From Croceibacterium_A sp039920345 (GTDB lineage: Bacteria > Pseudomonadota > Alphaproteobacteria > Sphingomonadales > Sphingomonadaceae): a stretch of DNA of 27,878 nt. The notes under the pieces were generated by a model. It was not told the origin of the DNA. It ran no database searches and saw nothing but the letters and a program-made list of their open reading frames with translations. A program made the position numbers and the translations under genes. The stretch lies in the NCBI GenBank assembly GCA_039920345.1, contig JBDSDZ010000090.1, positions 1 to 27,878 of the forward strand, written 5' to 3'. Of the stretch, positions 17,880-26,217 are shown one piece after another (position 1 is the stretch's first letter; each line of letters begins with the position of its first letter).

Positions 17880-20750
17880 ATGGCGGACAAGCAGCATCTC
17901 TACCTGGTCGACGGCTCGGCCTACATCTTTCGCGCGTATCACCGGCTGCCGCCGCTCACCAACCCGCACGGCGTGCCAGTGGGCGCGGTTTACGGATACA
18001 CGACCATGTTGTGGAAGCTGGCCGACGATCTCGACAAGGCCGACGGACCGACCCACCTGGCGGTGATTCTCGACAAGGGTTCGACCAGCTTTCGCAACCA
18101 GATCTACGACCAGTACAAGGCCAACCGCCCGCCGCCGCCCGAAGACTTGGTTCCGCAATTCCCGCTGATTCGCGACGCCACCCGCGCCTTCAGCCTGCCC
18201 TGCATCGAGGAAGACAACCTCGAGGCCGACGATATCATCGCCTCCTACGCCCGCGAAGCGACCCGGCGCGGCTGGGACGTCACCATCGTCAGTTCGGACA
18301 AGGACCTGATGCAGCTGGTCGGCAAATGCGGCGAACCGCATGACGGCCCCAATGGCGAGAAGATTGAAGGCGGCTGTATCGACATGCTCGATACGATGAA
18401 GAACCTGCGGATCGACATTCCCGAGGTGATCGAGAAATTCGGCGTCCCGCCCGAACTGGTCGGCGATGTGCTGGCGCTGATGGGTGATGCGGTCGACAAC
18501 GTGCCGGGCATCTATGGCATCGGCCCCAAGACGGCGAGCAAGCTGATCCAGGACCACGGCAACCTGCAAGGCGCGCTCGATTCGGCGGAGGGGATGAAGC
18601 CCGGCAAGCTACGCGAACGCCTGATCGAAGGGCGCGACATGGCCCTGCTCAGCCGGGTGCTGGTGCAGCTCAAGGAAGACTGCCCGCTGCCGATCCCGAT
18701 CGACGACTTCGCGCTCAAGCCGACCCCGCCCGAACCACTGGCGCAGTTCCTTGAATCGCACGGCTTCACCAGCCTGCTCAAGCGGCTCGATGGCGGGCGC
18801 GGCAGCCCCGAACGGGCGACCCAGCTCAATCCGGCGAAGCCCGAGCGCGCCGGTGCCGCCGCTGCGCCTGACGGCAATCGCCAGCCGCCGCCGGAAATGC
18901 CCGCGGTTGACCGCACGGTTTACGAATGCGTCCAGACGCTGGAGCGGCTCGAACACTGGATCGCACGCGCCTTTGCCGCGCGGCTGGTGGCGATCGACAC
19001 CGAAACCAGCAGTCTCGACGCGATGCGCGCCGATCTTGCCGGGGTCAGCCTGGCGCTGGGGCCAAACGATGCCTGCTACATCCCGCTCGGCCATGGCGGC
19101 AGCGACATGTTCGCCGAAAAACCGGTGCAGGTGGACAGGGCCGCCGCGCTCGCCGCGCTCAAACCGCTGCTGGAAAGCGATGCGGTCCTCAAAGTCGGCC
19201 AGAACATCAAGTACGACCTCAATATCCTCGCCCGCAGCGGCATCCACGTTGCCCCAGTCGATGATACGATGGTTATCAGCTTCGACCTTGACGCCGGGCG
19301 CTCGGAAGATGGCATCGGCGGCGGCCACGGGATGGACGAGCTGAGCCAGCGCCACCTTGGCCACTCCACGCTCACCTTCAAGGACATCTGCGGCAGCGGC
19401 CAGAAGCAGATCCCGTTCGGCGAAGTGCCGATCGACAAGGCCACCCAATACGCCGCCGAAGATGCCGACGTGACCTGGCGGCTGCACGCCGTGCTCAAGC
19501 CGCGGCTGGCCGAAGAAGCGGGCACCCGCGTGTACGAGCGCGTCGACCGGCCGCTGATCCCTGTCGTGGCCGCGATGGAGCGTCACGGCATCAAGGTCGA
19601 CCGCCACGCACTGGCGGGGCTGTCAGAGGAGTTCTCGAAGGAAATCGCCCGCATCGAGCGCGAGATCTGGGACGAGAGCGGGCAGGAATTCACCATCGGC
19701 AGCCCCAAGCAGCTGGGCGACATCCTGTTCGACAAGATGGGTTACAAGGGTGGGCGCAAGGGCAAGAGCGGGCAGTATTCGACCGACCAGGCGATCCTCG
19801 AAGGCCTCGCGGGCCAGGGCGCGCCGGTGGCCCGGATGGTGCTCGACTGGCGCCAGCATTCGAAGCTCAAGAGCACCTATACCGACGCGCTGCAGGCGGC
19901 GATCAATCCGGCGACCGGGCGCGTCCACACCAGCTATTCGCTGGTCGGGGCGCAGACCGGGCGGCTCAGTTCGACCGATCCCAACCTGCAGAACATCCCT
20001 ATCCGCACCGCGATCGGCCGCCGTATCCGCGAAGCGTTCGTGGCCGATGAAGGCAATGTCCTGCTGGCGGCCGACTATTCGCAGATCGAACTGCGGCTGG
20101 CGGCCCACATGGCCGACGTACCGCCGCTCAAGGAAGCGTTTGCAGCCGGCGAGGACATCCATTCGCGCACCGCGCTGGAAATGTTCGGCGTGGTCGACCG
20201 CGATACCCGCGCGCGTGCAAAAACGGTCAACTTCGCGATCCTCTACGGCATCAGCCGGTGGGGCCTGGGCGGGCGCCTGGGGGTCGAGGCGGACGAAGCG
20301 CAGTCGATCATCGACAAGTATTTCGAACGCTTCCCGGGCATCCAGCGCTACATCGTCCACACGCTTGAAGACGTGCGCCAGCGCGGTTTTTCCGAAACCC
20401 TGTTCGGCCGCAAGACATGGTTTCCGCGGATCAATTCCAAGAACCAGGCCGAGCGCCAGGGCAGCGAACGCGCCGCGATCAACGCCCCGATCCAGGGCAC
20501 CAGCGCCGATATCATCAAGCGCGCGATGGTGCGCATGCCCGGCGCGCTGGCCGATGCCGGACTAGGTCACGTGCGGATGCTGCTGCAGGTGCACGACGAG
20601 CTGGTGTTCGAGCTGCCCGAAGGCGATGTTGCCGCCGCTTCGCCGGTGATCGAACGAGTCATGGCCGACGCCGCGCTGCCCTCGGTCACGCTCGACGTCC
20701 CGCTGGGCATCGAGATCGGCCACGGCAAGAGCTGGGACGCGGCTCACTAA
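17880..20750 (+). CDS. polA: DNA polymerase I
   Basis: The 956-residue repair and Okazaki-fragment polymerase. Three domains are present: a 5'-3' flap nuclease (about 1-300; LYLVDGSAYIFRAYH, DDIIASYA, SSDKDLMQLV, GDAVDNVPGIYGIGPKTA), a 3'-5' proofreading domain (about 350-540) and a family A polymerase (about 570-956). Proofreading residues are intact: AIDTETSSLD with D373 and E375, GQNIKYDLNIL, and YAAEDADVTW. Polymerase motifs are DPNLQNIPIRT, DYSQIELR (motif A, D732), the O-helix region RARAKTVNFAILYGIS and QVHDELV (motif C, D906). An in-frame TAG lies 12 nt upstream, so 17880 is the first possible start; the AGGCGGA there is unusually close. It converges on the CDC48 gene with only 16 bp between stops. 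Confidence 0.98.
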   Translation: MADKQHLYLVDGSAYIFRAYHRLPPLTNPHGVPVGAVYGYTTMLWKLADDLDKADGPTHLAVILDKGSTSFRNQIYDQYKANRPPPPEDLVPQFPLIRDATRAFSLPCIEEDNLEADDIIASYAREATRRGWDVTIVSSDKDLMQLVGKCGEPHDGPNGEKIEGGCIDMLDTMKNLRIDIPEVIEKFGVPPELVGDVLALMGDAVDNVPGIYGIGPKTASKLIQDHGNLQGALDSAEGMKPGKLRERLIEGRDMALLSRVLVQLKEDCPLPIPIDDFALKPTPPEPLAQFLESHGFTSLLKRLDGGRGSPERATQLNPAKPERAGAAAAPDGNRQPPPEMPAVDRTVYECVQTLERLEHWIARAFAARLVAIDTETSSLDAMRADLAGVSLALGPNDACYIPLGHGGSDMFAEKPVQVDRAAALAALKPLLESDAVLKVGQNIKYDLNILARSGIHVAPVDDTMVISFDLDAGRSEDGIGGGHGMDELSQRHLGHSTLTFKDICGSGQKQIPFGEVPIDKATQYAAEDADVTWRLHAVLKPRLAEEAGTRVYERVDRPLIPVVAAMERHGIKVDRHALAGLSEEFSKEIARIEREIWDESGQEFTIGSPKQLGDILFDKMGYKGGRKGKSGQYSTDQAILEGLAGQGAPVARMVLDWRQHSKLKSTYTDALQAAINPATGRVHTSYSLVGAQTGRLSSTDPNLQNIPIRTAIGRRIREAFVADEGNVLLAADYSQIELRLAAHMADVPPLKEAFAAGEDIHSRTALEMFGVVDRDTRARAKTVNFAILYGISRWGLGGRLGVEADEAQSIIDKYFERFPGIQRYIVHTLEDVRQRGFSETLFGRKTWFPRINSKNQAERQGSERAAINAPIQGTSADIIKRAMVRMPGALADAGLGHVRMLLQVHDELVFELPEGDVAAASPVIERVMADAALPSVTLDVPLGIEIGHGKSWDAAH

Positions 20751-20766
20751 GGCCGCGCGCCCGGAC

Positions 20767-23085
20767 TCATGCGTTGGGCGTGTGCTTCTGCGGCCGCGTA
20801 GACGCCAGCATGCCTTCGTGGATGAAGCCGATCGGGCGCACTTCCATCGCCCGGCGCTTCAATTCCCCGCGCATCTGGGCGTAGCTGGCTTCCATTTCCT
20901 CGGTCACCGTCGGGCGGCTGTCGGCGAGCGCTTCCTTGAAGTCCTCGCCGGTCACTTCGGTCGCGTCGACGCCGTGGCGGCGGATCGCAATCAGGCCCGC
21001 GCGGCGGACCACGTCTTCCAGGTCGGCACCGGTATAACGCTCGGTGTCCTTGGCCAGCGCCGCCAGGTCGACGTCCTTGGCCAGCGGCATGTTGCGCGTG
21101 TGGATGCCGAGGATATGCAGCCGGCCTTCTTCGCTCGGCGCGCCGACATAGATCAGCTCGTCGAACCGGCCGGGACGTAGCAGCGCAGGATCGACCAGCC
21201 CGGGGCGGTTGGTGGCGCCGATCACGACGACCGAGTTCAGCTCCTCCATCCCGTCCATTTCAGCGAGGATGGTGTTGACCACGCGGGCGGTCACCTGCGG
21301 CTCGTTGCCATCGCTGCCCCGCGCCGGGACCAGGCTGTCGATCTCGTCGATAAAGATCACGCACGGCGCCACCTGGCGGGCGCGGGCGAACATCCGGCTG
21401 ATCTGCTGCTCGCTCTCGCCATACCACTTGGACAGCAAGTCGGAGCTTTTCATCGAGATGAAATTGGCTTCGGCTTCCTTGGCCACGGCCTTAGCCAGAA
21501 GCGTTTTGCCGGTGCCGGGGGGGCCATAGAGCAAGAAGCCCTTGGCCGGACGGATACCAAGGCGCTCGAACGCGGCCGGGTTCTTGAGCGGCAGTTCGAC
21601 GCCTTCGCGCAGCTTTTCCTGCGCGTAGTCGAGGCCGCCGATGTCGGCCCAGCCGATGGTCGGCGCCTGCACCATGACTTCGCGCATCGCGCTCGGCTGG
21701 ACGCGCTTGAGCGCGGCGCGGAAATCGTCCTTCTCGACCTGCAGGTTTTCGAGCACTTCGGCGGGGATTTCGCGCGCGTCGAGATCGAGCTTGGGCATGA
21801 TCCGCCGGACCGCTTCGATTGCCGCCTCACGCGCCAGCGCGCCAAGGTCGGCCCCGACAAAGCCGTGCGTACTGCGCGCCAGTTCCTGCAAGTCCACGCC
21901 TTCGCCCAGCGGCATGCCGCGGGTGTGAATGTTGAGGATTTCGCGGCGGCCCTGCTCGTCGGGTACGCCGATGATAATCTCGCGGTCGAATCGGCCCGGG
22001 CGGCGCAGTGCTTCGTCGATTGCATCTGGCCGGTTGGTGGCGGCGATGACGACCAGGTTGGCGCGGGCCTGCAGCCCGTCCATCAGCGTCAACAACTGCG
22101 CGACCAGGCGCTTTTCCGCTTCGCCCGACACGTTCTGCCGCTTGGGCGCGATCGAATCGATCTCGTCGATGAAGATGATCGCCGGGGCGGAACGCTGCGC
22201 TTCCTCGAACACTTCGCGCAGGCGGCGCTCGCTCTCGCCATAGGCCGAGCCCATGATTTCGGGCCCGTTGATGGTGAAGAACGCGGCATCGCTTTCATTG
22301 GCGACAGCCTGCGCCAGCCGGGTCTTGCCGGTGCCGGGCGGGCCATGCAGCAGCACCCCCTTGGGCGGATCGACCCCCAGCCGGGTGAACAGCTCGGGAT
22401 AGCGCAACGGCAGTTCGACCATCTCGCGCAGCGCGGTAATGGTGTCTGCCATTCCGCCGACGTCATCGTAGTTGATGATGCCGCGGCCATCGCGCGGTTC
22501 CTCGAACTCGGCGCGCAGCTCGACTTCGGTATTCTCGTCAATGTGAACGATGCCCTTGGGCACGGTGGAAACCACCTGCAGGCGGATCTGGGTCAGCGCA
22601 TAAGCCGGCGCGTTGAACATGCGGCGCACGTCTGGCGGCACGTTCTGGGCCGGTTGCTGGCCATTGGTGGCAACCAGATCGCCGGCAACCAGCGGGCGCT
22701 TGAAGAACACGCGTTTGAGCGCTTCGCCCGGACCTTGCAGGCGCATCTCCCGCTGTGCCGGGGCGAACACGACCCGGCTGGCGGGGCGCGATTCGACCCG
22801 GCGAATCTTGACGTGTTCACCCGACGCGGTTTCGGCATTGCCGCGCTGCAGTCCATCGAGGCGGACCACTTCGAGTCCCTCGTCCTCGTCATAGGCGGGC
22901 AGGGCAATCGCGGCGGTGACGCGCTTGCCCTCGATCTCGACCGCATCGCCTTCGGTAATGCCGAGCGCCTGGAATGCGGTGCGCGGCATGCGGGCCACGC
23001 CGCGGCCGCTTTCTTCCTGCCGTGCAGCGGCGACCTGCAGCCGGATCGTGTCCTTATCGAGTACTGCGGCTTCCGCTTTGGCCAT
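20767..23085 (-). CDS. CDC48/p97/VAT-type AAA+ ATPase
   Basis: A 772-residue double-ring AAA+ unfoldase of the CDC48 family, best known from archaea and eukaryotes but present in some bacteria. The order is standard: an N-terminal double-psi barrel and CDC48 domain 2 (about 10-190), D1 and D2. D1 has Walker A GPPGTGKT at 248-255 and Walker B IIFIDE at 303-308. D2 has GPPGTGKT at 521-528 and VIFIDE at 577-582. Arginine-finger segments RRPGRFD and LRPGRFD are intact in both. Pore loops read AYGES in D1 and KWYGES in D2, so both could grip substrate. The C-terminus (PQKHTPNA) lacks the HbYX tail that docks archaeal VAT on the proteasome. Its bacterial substrate and partner protease are unknown. 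Start at 23085. Confidence 0.95.
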   Translation of the reverse strand: MAKAEAAVLDKDTIRLQVAAARQEESGRGVARMPRTAFQALGITEGDAVEIEGKRVTAAIALPAYDEDEGLEVVRLDGLQRGNAETASGEHVKIRRVESRPASRVVFAPAQREMRLQGPGEALKRVFFKRPLVAGDLVATNGQQPAQNVPPDVRRMFNAPAYALTQIRLQVVSTVPKGIVHIDENTEVELRAEFEEPRDGRGIINYDDVGGMADTITALREMVELPLRYPELFTRLGVDPPKGVLLHGPPGTGKTRLAQAVANESDAAFFTINGPEIMGSAYGESERRLREVFEEAQRSAPAIIFIDEIDSIAPKRQNVSGEAEKRLVAQLLTLMDGLQARANLVVIAATNRPDAIDEALRRPGRFDREIIIGVPDEQGRREILNIHTRGMPLGEGVDLQELARSTHGFVGADLGALAREAAIEAVRRIMPKLDLDAREIPAEVLENLQVEKDDFRAALKRVQPSAMREVMVQAPTIGWADIGGLDYAQEKLREGVELPLKNPAAFERLGIRPAKGFLLYGPPGTGKTLLAKAVAKEAEANFISMKSSDLLSKWYGESEQQISRMFARARQVAPCVIFIDEIDSLVPARGSDGNEPQVTARVVNTILAEMDGMEELNSVVVIGATNRPGLVDPALLRPGRFDELIYVGAPSEEGRLHILGIHTRNMPLAKDVDLAALAKDTERYTGADLEDVVRRAGLIAIRRHGVDATEVTGEDFKEALADSRPTVTEEMEASYAQMRGELKRRAMEVRPIGFIHEGMLASTRPQKHTPNA

Positions 23086-23190
23086 TCACCCTCTCGCTTT
23101 TTCTTGCTTGGCGCAAAGCTAGGAACCCCCGCCCGCTAATGCAAACCAACGGGCTGCAAGAAGGTGCCACGCGGCTGTCGCGCCGGGGGC

Positions 23191-23223
23191 AAGAAAAGAG
23201 GCCCGACCGTTGCCGGCCGGGCC
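23191..23223 (-). terminator. Orphan minus-strand intrinsic terminator
   Basis: Read on the minus strand, GGCCCGGCCG and CGGTCGGGCC (23200-23223) form a 10-bp stem with one G-U wobble and a GCAA tetraloop, followed by TCTTTTCTT. On the plus strand the same site has an A-C mismatch and no U-run, so the minus orientation is clear. No annotated minus-strand gene ends here: CDC48 begins downstream at 23085 and the next gene upstream is on the plus strand. Confidence 0.8.
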
Positions 23224-23290
23224 TTGGAAGTTTGGGAGAGGATGCCTGAAAGGCAGGGACTTAGTGCGACCAGACCGCTCATCTCGCAAG
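23191..23290 (-). ncRNA. Candidate small RNA ending at the orphan terminator
   Basis: The terminator at 23191-23223 needs a transcript, and no credible protein gene lies upstream of it on the minus strand before 23528. Just before the terminator the minus strand carries a small hairpin (TGCCT-TTC-AGGCA, 23243-23255). An unpaired pyrimidine stretch TCCTCTCCC (23234-23242) follows, complementary to Shine-Dalgarno sequences. This layout (hairpin, anti-Shine-Dalgarno linker, terminator) is that of several alphaproteobacterial trans-acting sRNAs. The 5' end is a guess, and the RNA may extend to ~23400. No promoter is convincing. Confidence 0.4.
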
Positions 23291-23528
23291 TGCGAAAAGC
23301 GCAACTTTAGTTGATAAAAATGCAACTCGACCACAAGCTCCTGACTTTCAATACTTTTTGTAAAATTCGGACTGACACCAGTGTTTGCAGTAAACTTTCC
23401 GCGAGCGCTAGTATTGCGGCGCACCAAATCTCGCCGCCGCGATGCAGCACGTGGCATAATCTCGCGCGGGGACCGGTGACACGCCCCGGCCAATGGCCTA
23501 ACGCCGCCTCATCTTCGTGGAGTAGCCG
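23291..23528. other. AT-richer intergenic region upstream of the CoA-transferase operon
   Basis: This part of the 443-bp gap (23086-23528) has no credible gene. It contains repeats of CAACT/AGTTG (CAACTTTAGTTG at 23312-23323 is an inverted repeat; CAACT recurs at 23333). One possible plus-strand promoter is TTGCAG (23385-23390) with TAGTAT (23409-23414), 18 bp apart, which would drive the operon starting at 23529. The rest, 23086-23190, shows nothing beyond the presumed CDC48 promoter region. Confidence 0.3.
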
Positions 23529-24236
23529 ATGAAAAAGCTCTATCCCGATGCCGCTTCCGCGCTCGAGGGAATCCTGCGCGACGGCCTGTTGATCGCCTCT
23601 GGCGGATTCGGCCTGTGCGGCGTTCCCGAACGCCTGCTGGACGCGATCCAGGCAAGCGGGGTCAAAAACCTGACTTTCGCCAGCAACAATGCCGGGATCG
23701 ACAACGAAGGCATCGGCAAACTGCTGCGCACGCGGCAAGTGAGCAAGATGATCAGCTCCTATGTGGGCGAGAACAAGGAGTTCGAGCGCCAGTTCCTCGC
23801 CGGCGAGCTCGAGGTCGAATTCTGCCCCCAGGGCACCCTGGCCGAGCGGATGCGCGCGGGCGGCGCGGGCATCCCCGGGTTCTACACCAAGACCGGCGTC
23901 GGCACCCAGGTGGCCGAGGGCAAGGAAACGAAAGAGTTCGACGGCGAGGAATACGTGCTCGAGCGCGGCATCTTCGCCGACCTTGCGGTGGTCAAGGCGT
24001 GGAAGGCGGACGAAACCGGCAACTTGGTGTTCCGCAAGACCGCGCGCAACTTCAACCTGCCAGCCGCAACCTGCGGCAAGATCTGCGTGGTCGAAGTGGA
24101 AGAGATTGTCCCCACCGGCAGCCTCGACCCCGACTGTATCCACCTTCCCGGCGTCTATGTGCAGCGGATGATCGTGGGCGCGCCCTACGACAAGAAGATC
24201 GAATTTGTGACCACGCGCGAACGGGTGCCTGCATGA
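23529..24236 (+). CDS. scoA: 3-oxoacid CoA-transferase subunit A
   Basis: The 235-residue alpha subunit of a succinyl-CoA:3-ketoacid CoA-transferase (SCOT type), which with subunit B activates acetoacetate or related 3-oxoacids using succinyl-CoA. Recognised from LIASGGFGLCGVPERLLDAI (the glycine-rich CoA-binding loop), SNNAGIDNEGIGKLL, GGAGIPGFYTKTGVGT and the conserved AVVKAWKADETGNLVF. Length fits the 230-235 residue family. GGAG lies 8 nt before the ATG. Subunit B does not follow directly: its gene is at 25581, after two others, and all four overlap by one to four bases. Likely role: ketone body or polyhydroxybutyrate-derived acetoacetate use. An alternative name, atoD/pcaI-type, is possible since the subfamilies are close. 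Confidence 0.94.
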   Translation: MKKLYPDAASALEGILRDGLLIASGGFGLCGVPERLLDAIQASGVKNLTFASNNAGIDNEGIGKLLRTRQVSKMISSYVGENKEFERQFLAGELEVEFCPQGTLAERMRAGGAGIPGFYTKTGVGTQVAEGKETKEFDGEEYVLERGIFADLAVVKAWKADETGNLVFRKTARNFNLPAATCGKICVVEVEEIVPTGSLDPDCIHLPGVYVQRMIVGAPYDKKIEFVTTRERVPA

Positions 24237-25135
24237 AGCGGATTGCATTTCCGGCGCTCTCGCTGCTGGCGCTCGGCGCCTGCGTCGCGACCCCGCCCCC
24301 TGCCCCAATGGCCGCGCCTGCCGCCGCGCAGACCACTGACGACCAGGCAATCGCAGTCGAGCGGATCAAGCCGTTTCAGTATCTCTACGGCTCGGGTGAA
24401 GCCGCCGCGGTCTCGATCCAGACTTATCACGCGCTGATCGGATTTGCCCGCGCGCAGGTCGCGGCCCGGCCAGCCGACAGCGTGATCCTAGCTGACGGAT
24501 CGACGCTGGCCGCGCCGCACTTCGTGCCCTGCGGCGACAAGCCTTTCGCGGCGGTGTTCGATGTCGACGAGACGGTGATCCTCAACCTCGGCCTCGAAGC
24601 CCGCGCGGCGGCCGGCGAATCGACCGGCGGCGGAATGCTCGACCGCTGGGCCGCGACCGGTGCCAACGCGGTCGCCCCGGTGCCGGGCGCGGTCTATGCG
24701 ATCGACGCCCTGCGCCAGATGGGCGTGACGGTGATTTTCAATACCAACCGCGGCAGCGATACCGCCGACGGCACCGCGGCCGCCATCGCCGCCGCCGGGC
24801 TCGGCCGTGCGGTCCATGGTGAAACGCTGTTCCTCAGCGGGGACGATGCGATGGGCGGACGCAAGGACGGACGCCGCTGGACGGTGGCCGCGAAGTACTG
24901 CGTGATCGCGATGGGCGGTGACCAGCTGGGCGACTTTTCCGACCTGTTCAATGTGCGCGACCTGCCCACCGCCGACCGCCGCCGCGCCGCCAGTTCCGCT
25001 TGGGCCGCGCAACTGTGGGGCAGCGGCTGGTTCATGCTCCCCAACCCCGCCTACGGCCCCTCTCTGAAGGGGACGATCGACCAGATCTTCCCCGCCGACA
25101 AACGCTGGACTGATGGTGATGGGAGCACCAAGTAA
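24233..25135 (+). CDS. HAD-family acid phosphatase lipoprotein (class B / P4-like)
   Basis: A 300-residue lipoprotein (LLALGAC, Cys17) of the DDDD-type acid phosphatase/5'-nucleotidase group related to lipoprotein e(P4). HAD motif I is FDVDETVILN (D110, D112), motif II is NTNR (T171), the lysine is K211 in GGRKDGRR and motif IV is MGGDQLGDFSD (D230, D234). These residues are complete, so it should hydrolyse phosphate esters such as nucleotides outside the inner membrane. The ATG overlaps the scoA stop (ATGA), and its own stop overlaps the next start (TAATG). Its presence inside a CoA-transferase operon is unexpected. The Pro/Ala-rich segment at residues 20-35 is a short linker. Family call firm, substrate unknown. 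Confidence 0.92.
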   Translation: MKRIAFPALSLLALGACVATPPPAPMAAPAAAQTTDDQAIAVERIKPFQYLYGSGEAAAVSIQTYHALIGFARAQVAARPADSVILADGSTLAAPHFVPCGDKPFAAVFDVDETVILNLGLEARAAAGESTGGGMLDRWAATGANAVAPVPGAVYAIDALRQMGVTVIFNTNRGSDTADGTAAAIAAAGLGRAVHGETLFLSGDDAMGGRKDGRRWTVAAKYCVIAMGGDQLGDFSDLFNVRDLPTADRRRAASSAWAAQLWGSGWFMLPNPAYGPSLKGTIDQIFPADKRWTDGDGSTK

Positions 25136-25581
25136 TGCCCGTGCCATGGACGAAGGAGCGGCTCGAAGCCCTTACAACCCATCAGCTCCAGACGCTTTAC
25201 GGGCATGCGCGCGAAACGGACTCGCCAGCAGCCGACGACATCATTGAACTTATCTTTCAGCACAAGATGCTCGACTCACTCGGCGGCGGCTTGCCTCGCC
25301 ATCATCCGACGATTCAAGCCATCGAAAGAATTTGTCGATCTGATGAGGGTATTGCCGCTGGTCTGGCGGCGACGCGCAAGGGCGAAGCGGCAATCGCTGG
25401 AGTCGATCCGATCATTCGTCGCGAGGTTCGTGACTACGGTTATGCCGACACCACCAGCTGGGCCGGCACGTTCGTCGCGGACGAGATGGAGGCTGCCGGT
25501 CTGCAACGGCAAGGTCGCAAAAGCCTCCCCGTCAATTGCGTTGCAAAGACCGCGGCCTTTTTTGTTGGGGGAACCGAATAA
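25135..25581 (+). CDS. Hypothetical protein between CoA-transferase genes
   Basis: A 148-residue soluble protein I do not recognise. It starts MPVPWTKERLEALTTHQLQT and is predicted mostly helical, with a central EGIAAGLAATRKGEAAIAGV and a C-terminal LPVNCVAKTAAFFVGG. There is no signal peptide or membrane segment. It is translationally coupled at both ends: TAATG with the phosphatase gene before, and a one-base overlap with scoB after. GGGAG precedes its start by 9 nt. Codon choice differs from its neighbours, with many A/T third positions (ACA, ATT, CTT, CGA, AGA, TGT), suggesting recent acquisition. Real coding is likely from the precise overlaps. Function unknown. Confidence 0.7.
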   Translation: MPVPWTKERLEALTTHQLQTLYGHARETDSPAADDIIELIFQHKMLDSLGGGLPRHHPTIQAIERICRSDEGIAAGLAATRKGEAAIAGVDPIIRREVRDYGYADTTSWAGTFVADEMEAAGLQRQGRKSLPVNCVAKTAAFFVGGTE

Positions 25582-26216
25582 TGCCCTGGAGCCGCGACCA
25601 GATGGCCGCCCGTGCGGCGCAAGAGCTGCAGGACGGGTATTACGTCAACCTCGGAATCGGGATCCCGACGCTGGTGGCCAACCACATTCCCGCGGGCATC
25701 GAAGTGACTTTGCAGAGCGAAAACGGGATGCTCGGCATCGGGCCGTTTCCCTATCCGGACGAAGTTGATGCCGACCTGATCAACGCCGGCAAGCAGACCA
25801 TCAGCGAGCTGCCGCAGTCGGCCTATTTCGACAGCGCGGCGAGCTTTGCGATGATCCGCGGCGGGCATATCGACCTGACCGTGCTCGGCGCGATGGAAGT
25901 CAGCGAAAACGGCGACATCGCCAACTGGATGATCCCGGGCAAGCTGATCAAGGGCATGGGCGGCGCGATGGACCTGGTCGCCGGGGTCAAGAAGATCATC
26001 GTGGTGATGGAGCATGTGTCCAAGAACGGCGATTCCAAGTTCATCCCCGATTGCACCCTGCCGCTGACTGGCAAGAACGTAGTCGACATGGTGATTACCG
26101 ACCTCGCCGTGTTTCAGCGCCCCGATCACGCCAGCCCGTTTCGCTTGGTCGAACTGGCCCCGGGCGTGACGGCGGATGAAGTCGCCGCGCAGACCACTGC
26201 CCATTACGAGCGCTGA
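25581..26216 (+). CDS. scoB: 3-oxoacid CoA-transferase subunit B
   Basis: The 211-residue beta subunit, carrying the catalytic glutamate that forms the enzyme-CoA thioester. The active-site motif SENGMLGIGPFP (Glu near residue 47) is clear, after YYVNLGIGIPTLVANHIPAG. HIDLTVLGAMEVSENGDIANW and GKLIKGMGGAMDLVAG are family hallmarks, and the tail ends GVTADEVAAQT. The ATG at 25581 shares a base with the preceding stop (TAATG), with GGGGGA as ribosome site. Together with scoA (23529) it should form the complete enzyme, although the two genes are 1.3 kb apart. A GTG start of the next gene lies 2 bp after its stop. Confidence 0.95.
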   Translation: MPWSRDQMAARAAQELQDGYYVNLGIGIPTLVANHIPAGIEVTLQSENGMLGIGPFPYPDEVDADLINAGKQTISELPQSAYFDSAASFAMIRGGHIDLTVLGAMEVSENGDIANWMIPGKLIKGMGGAMDLVAGVKKIIVVMEHVSKNGDSKFIPDCTLPLTGKNVVDMVITDLAVFQRPDHASPFRLVELAPGVTADEVAAQTTAHYER

Positions 26217-26217
26217 G

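Noticed and set aside
23136..23282. 48-codon minus-strand frame beginning MSGLVALSPC
   Set aside because: It also spans the terminator and lacks a convincing ribosome site; the RNA interpretation is simpler.
23242..23310. 22-codon plus-strand frame after GGGAGAGG
   Set aside because: The purine-rich stretch is too close to the ATG to act as a ribosome site, and it is the complement of the sRNA candidate's C/U-rich motif.
23119..23493. 124-codon minus-strand frame across the orphan terminator
   Set aside because: It reads straight through the strong terminator stem and its U-run, and it shows no ribosome site or recognisable domain.
25547..25566. Terminator-like AAAGACCGCGGCC followed by TTTTTT inside the 25135 gene
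   Set aside because: The stem leaves almost no loop and has a mismatch; it lies within a frame tightly coupled to scoB, so termination there is unlikely.
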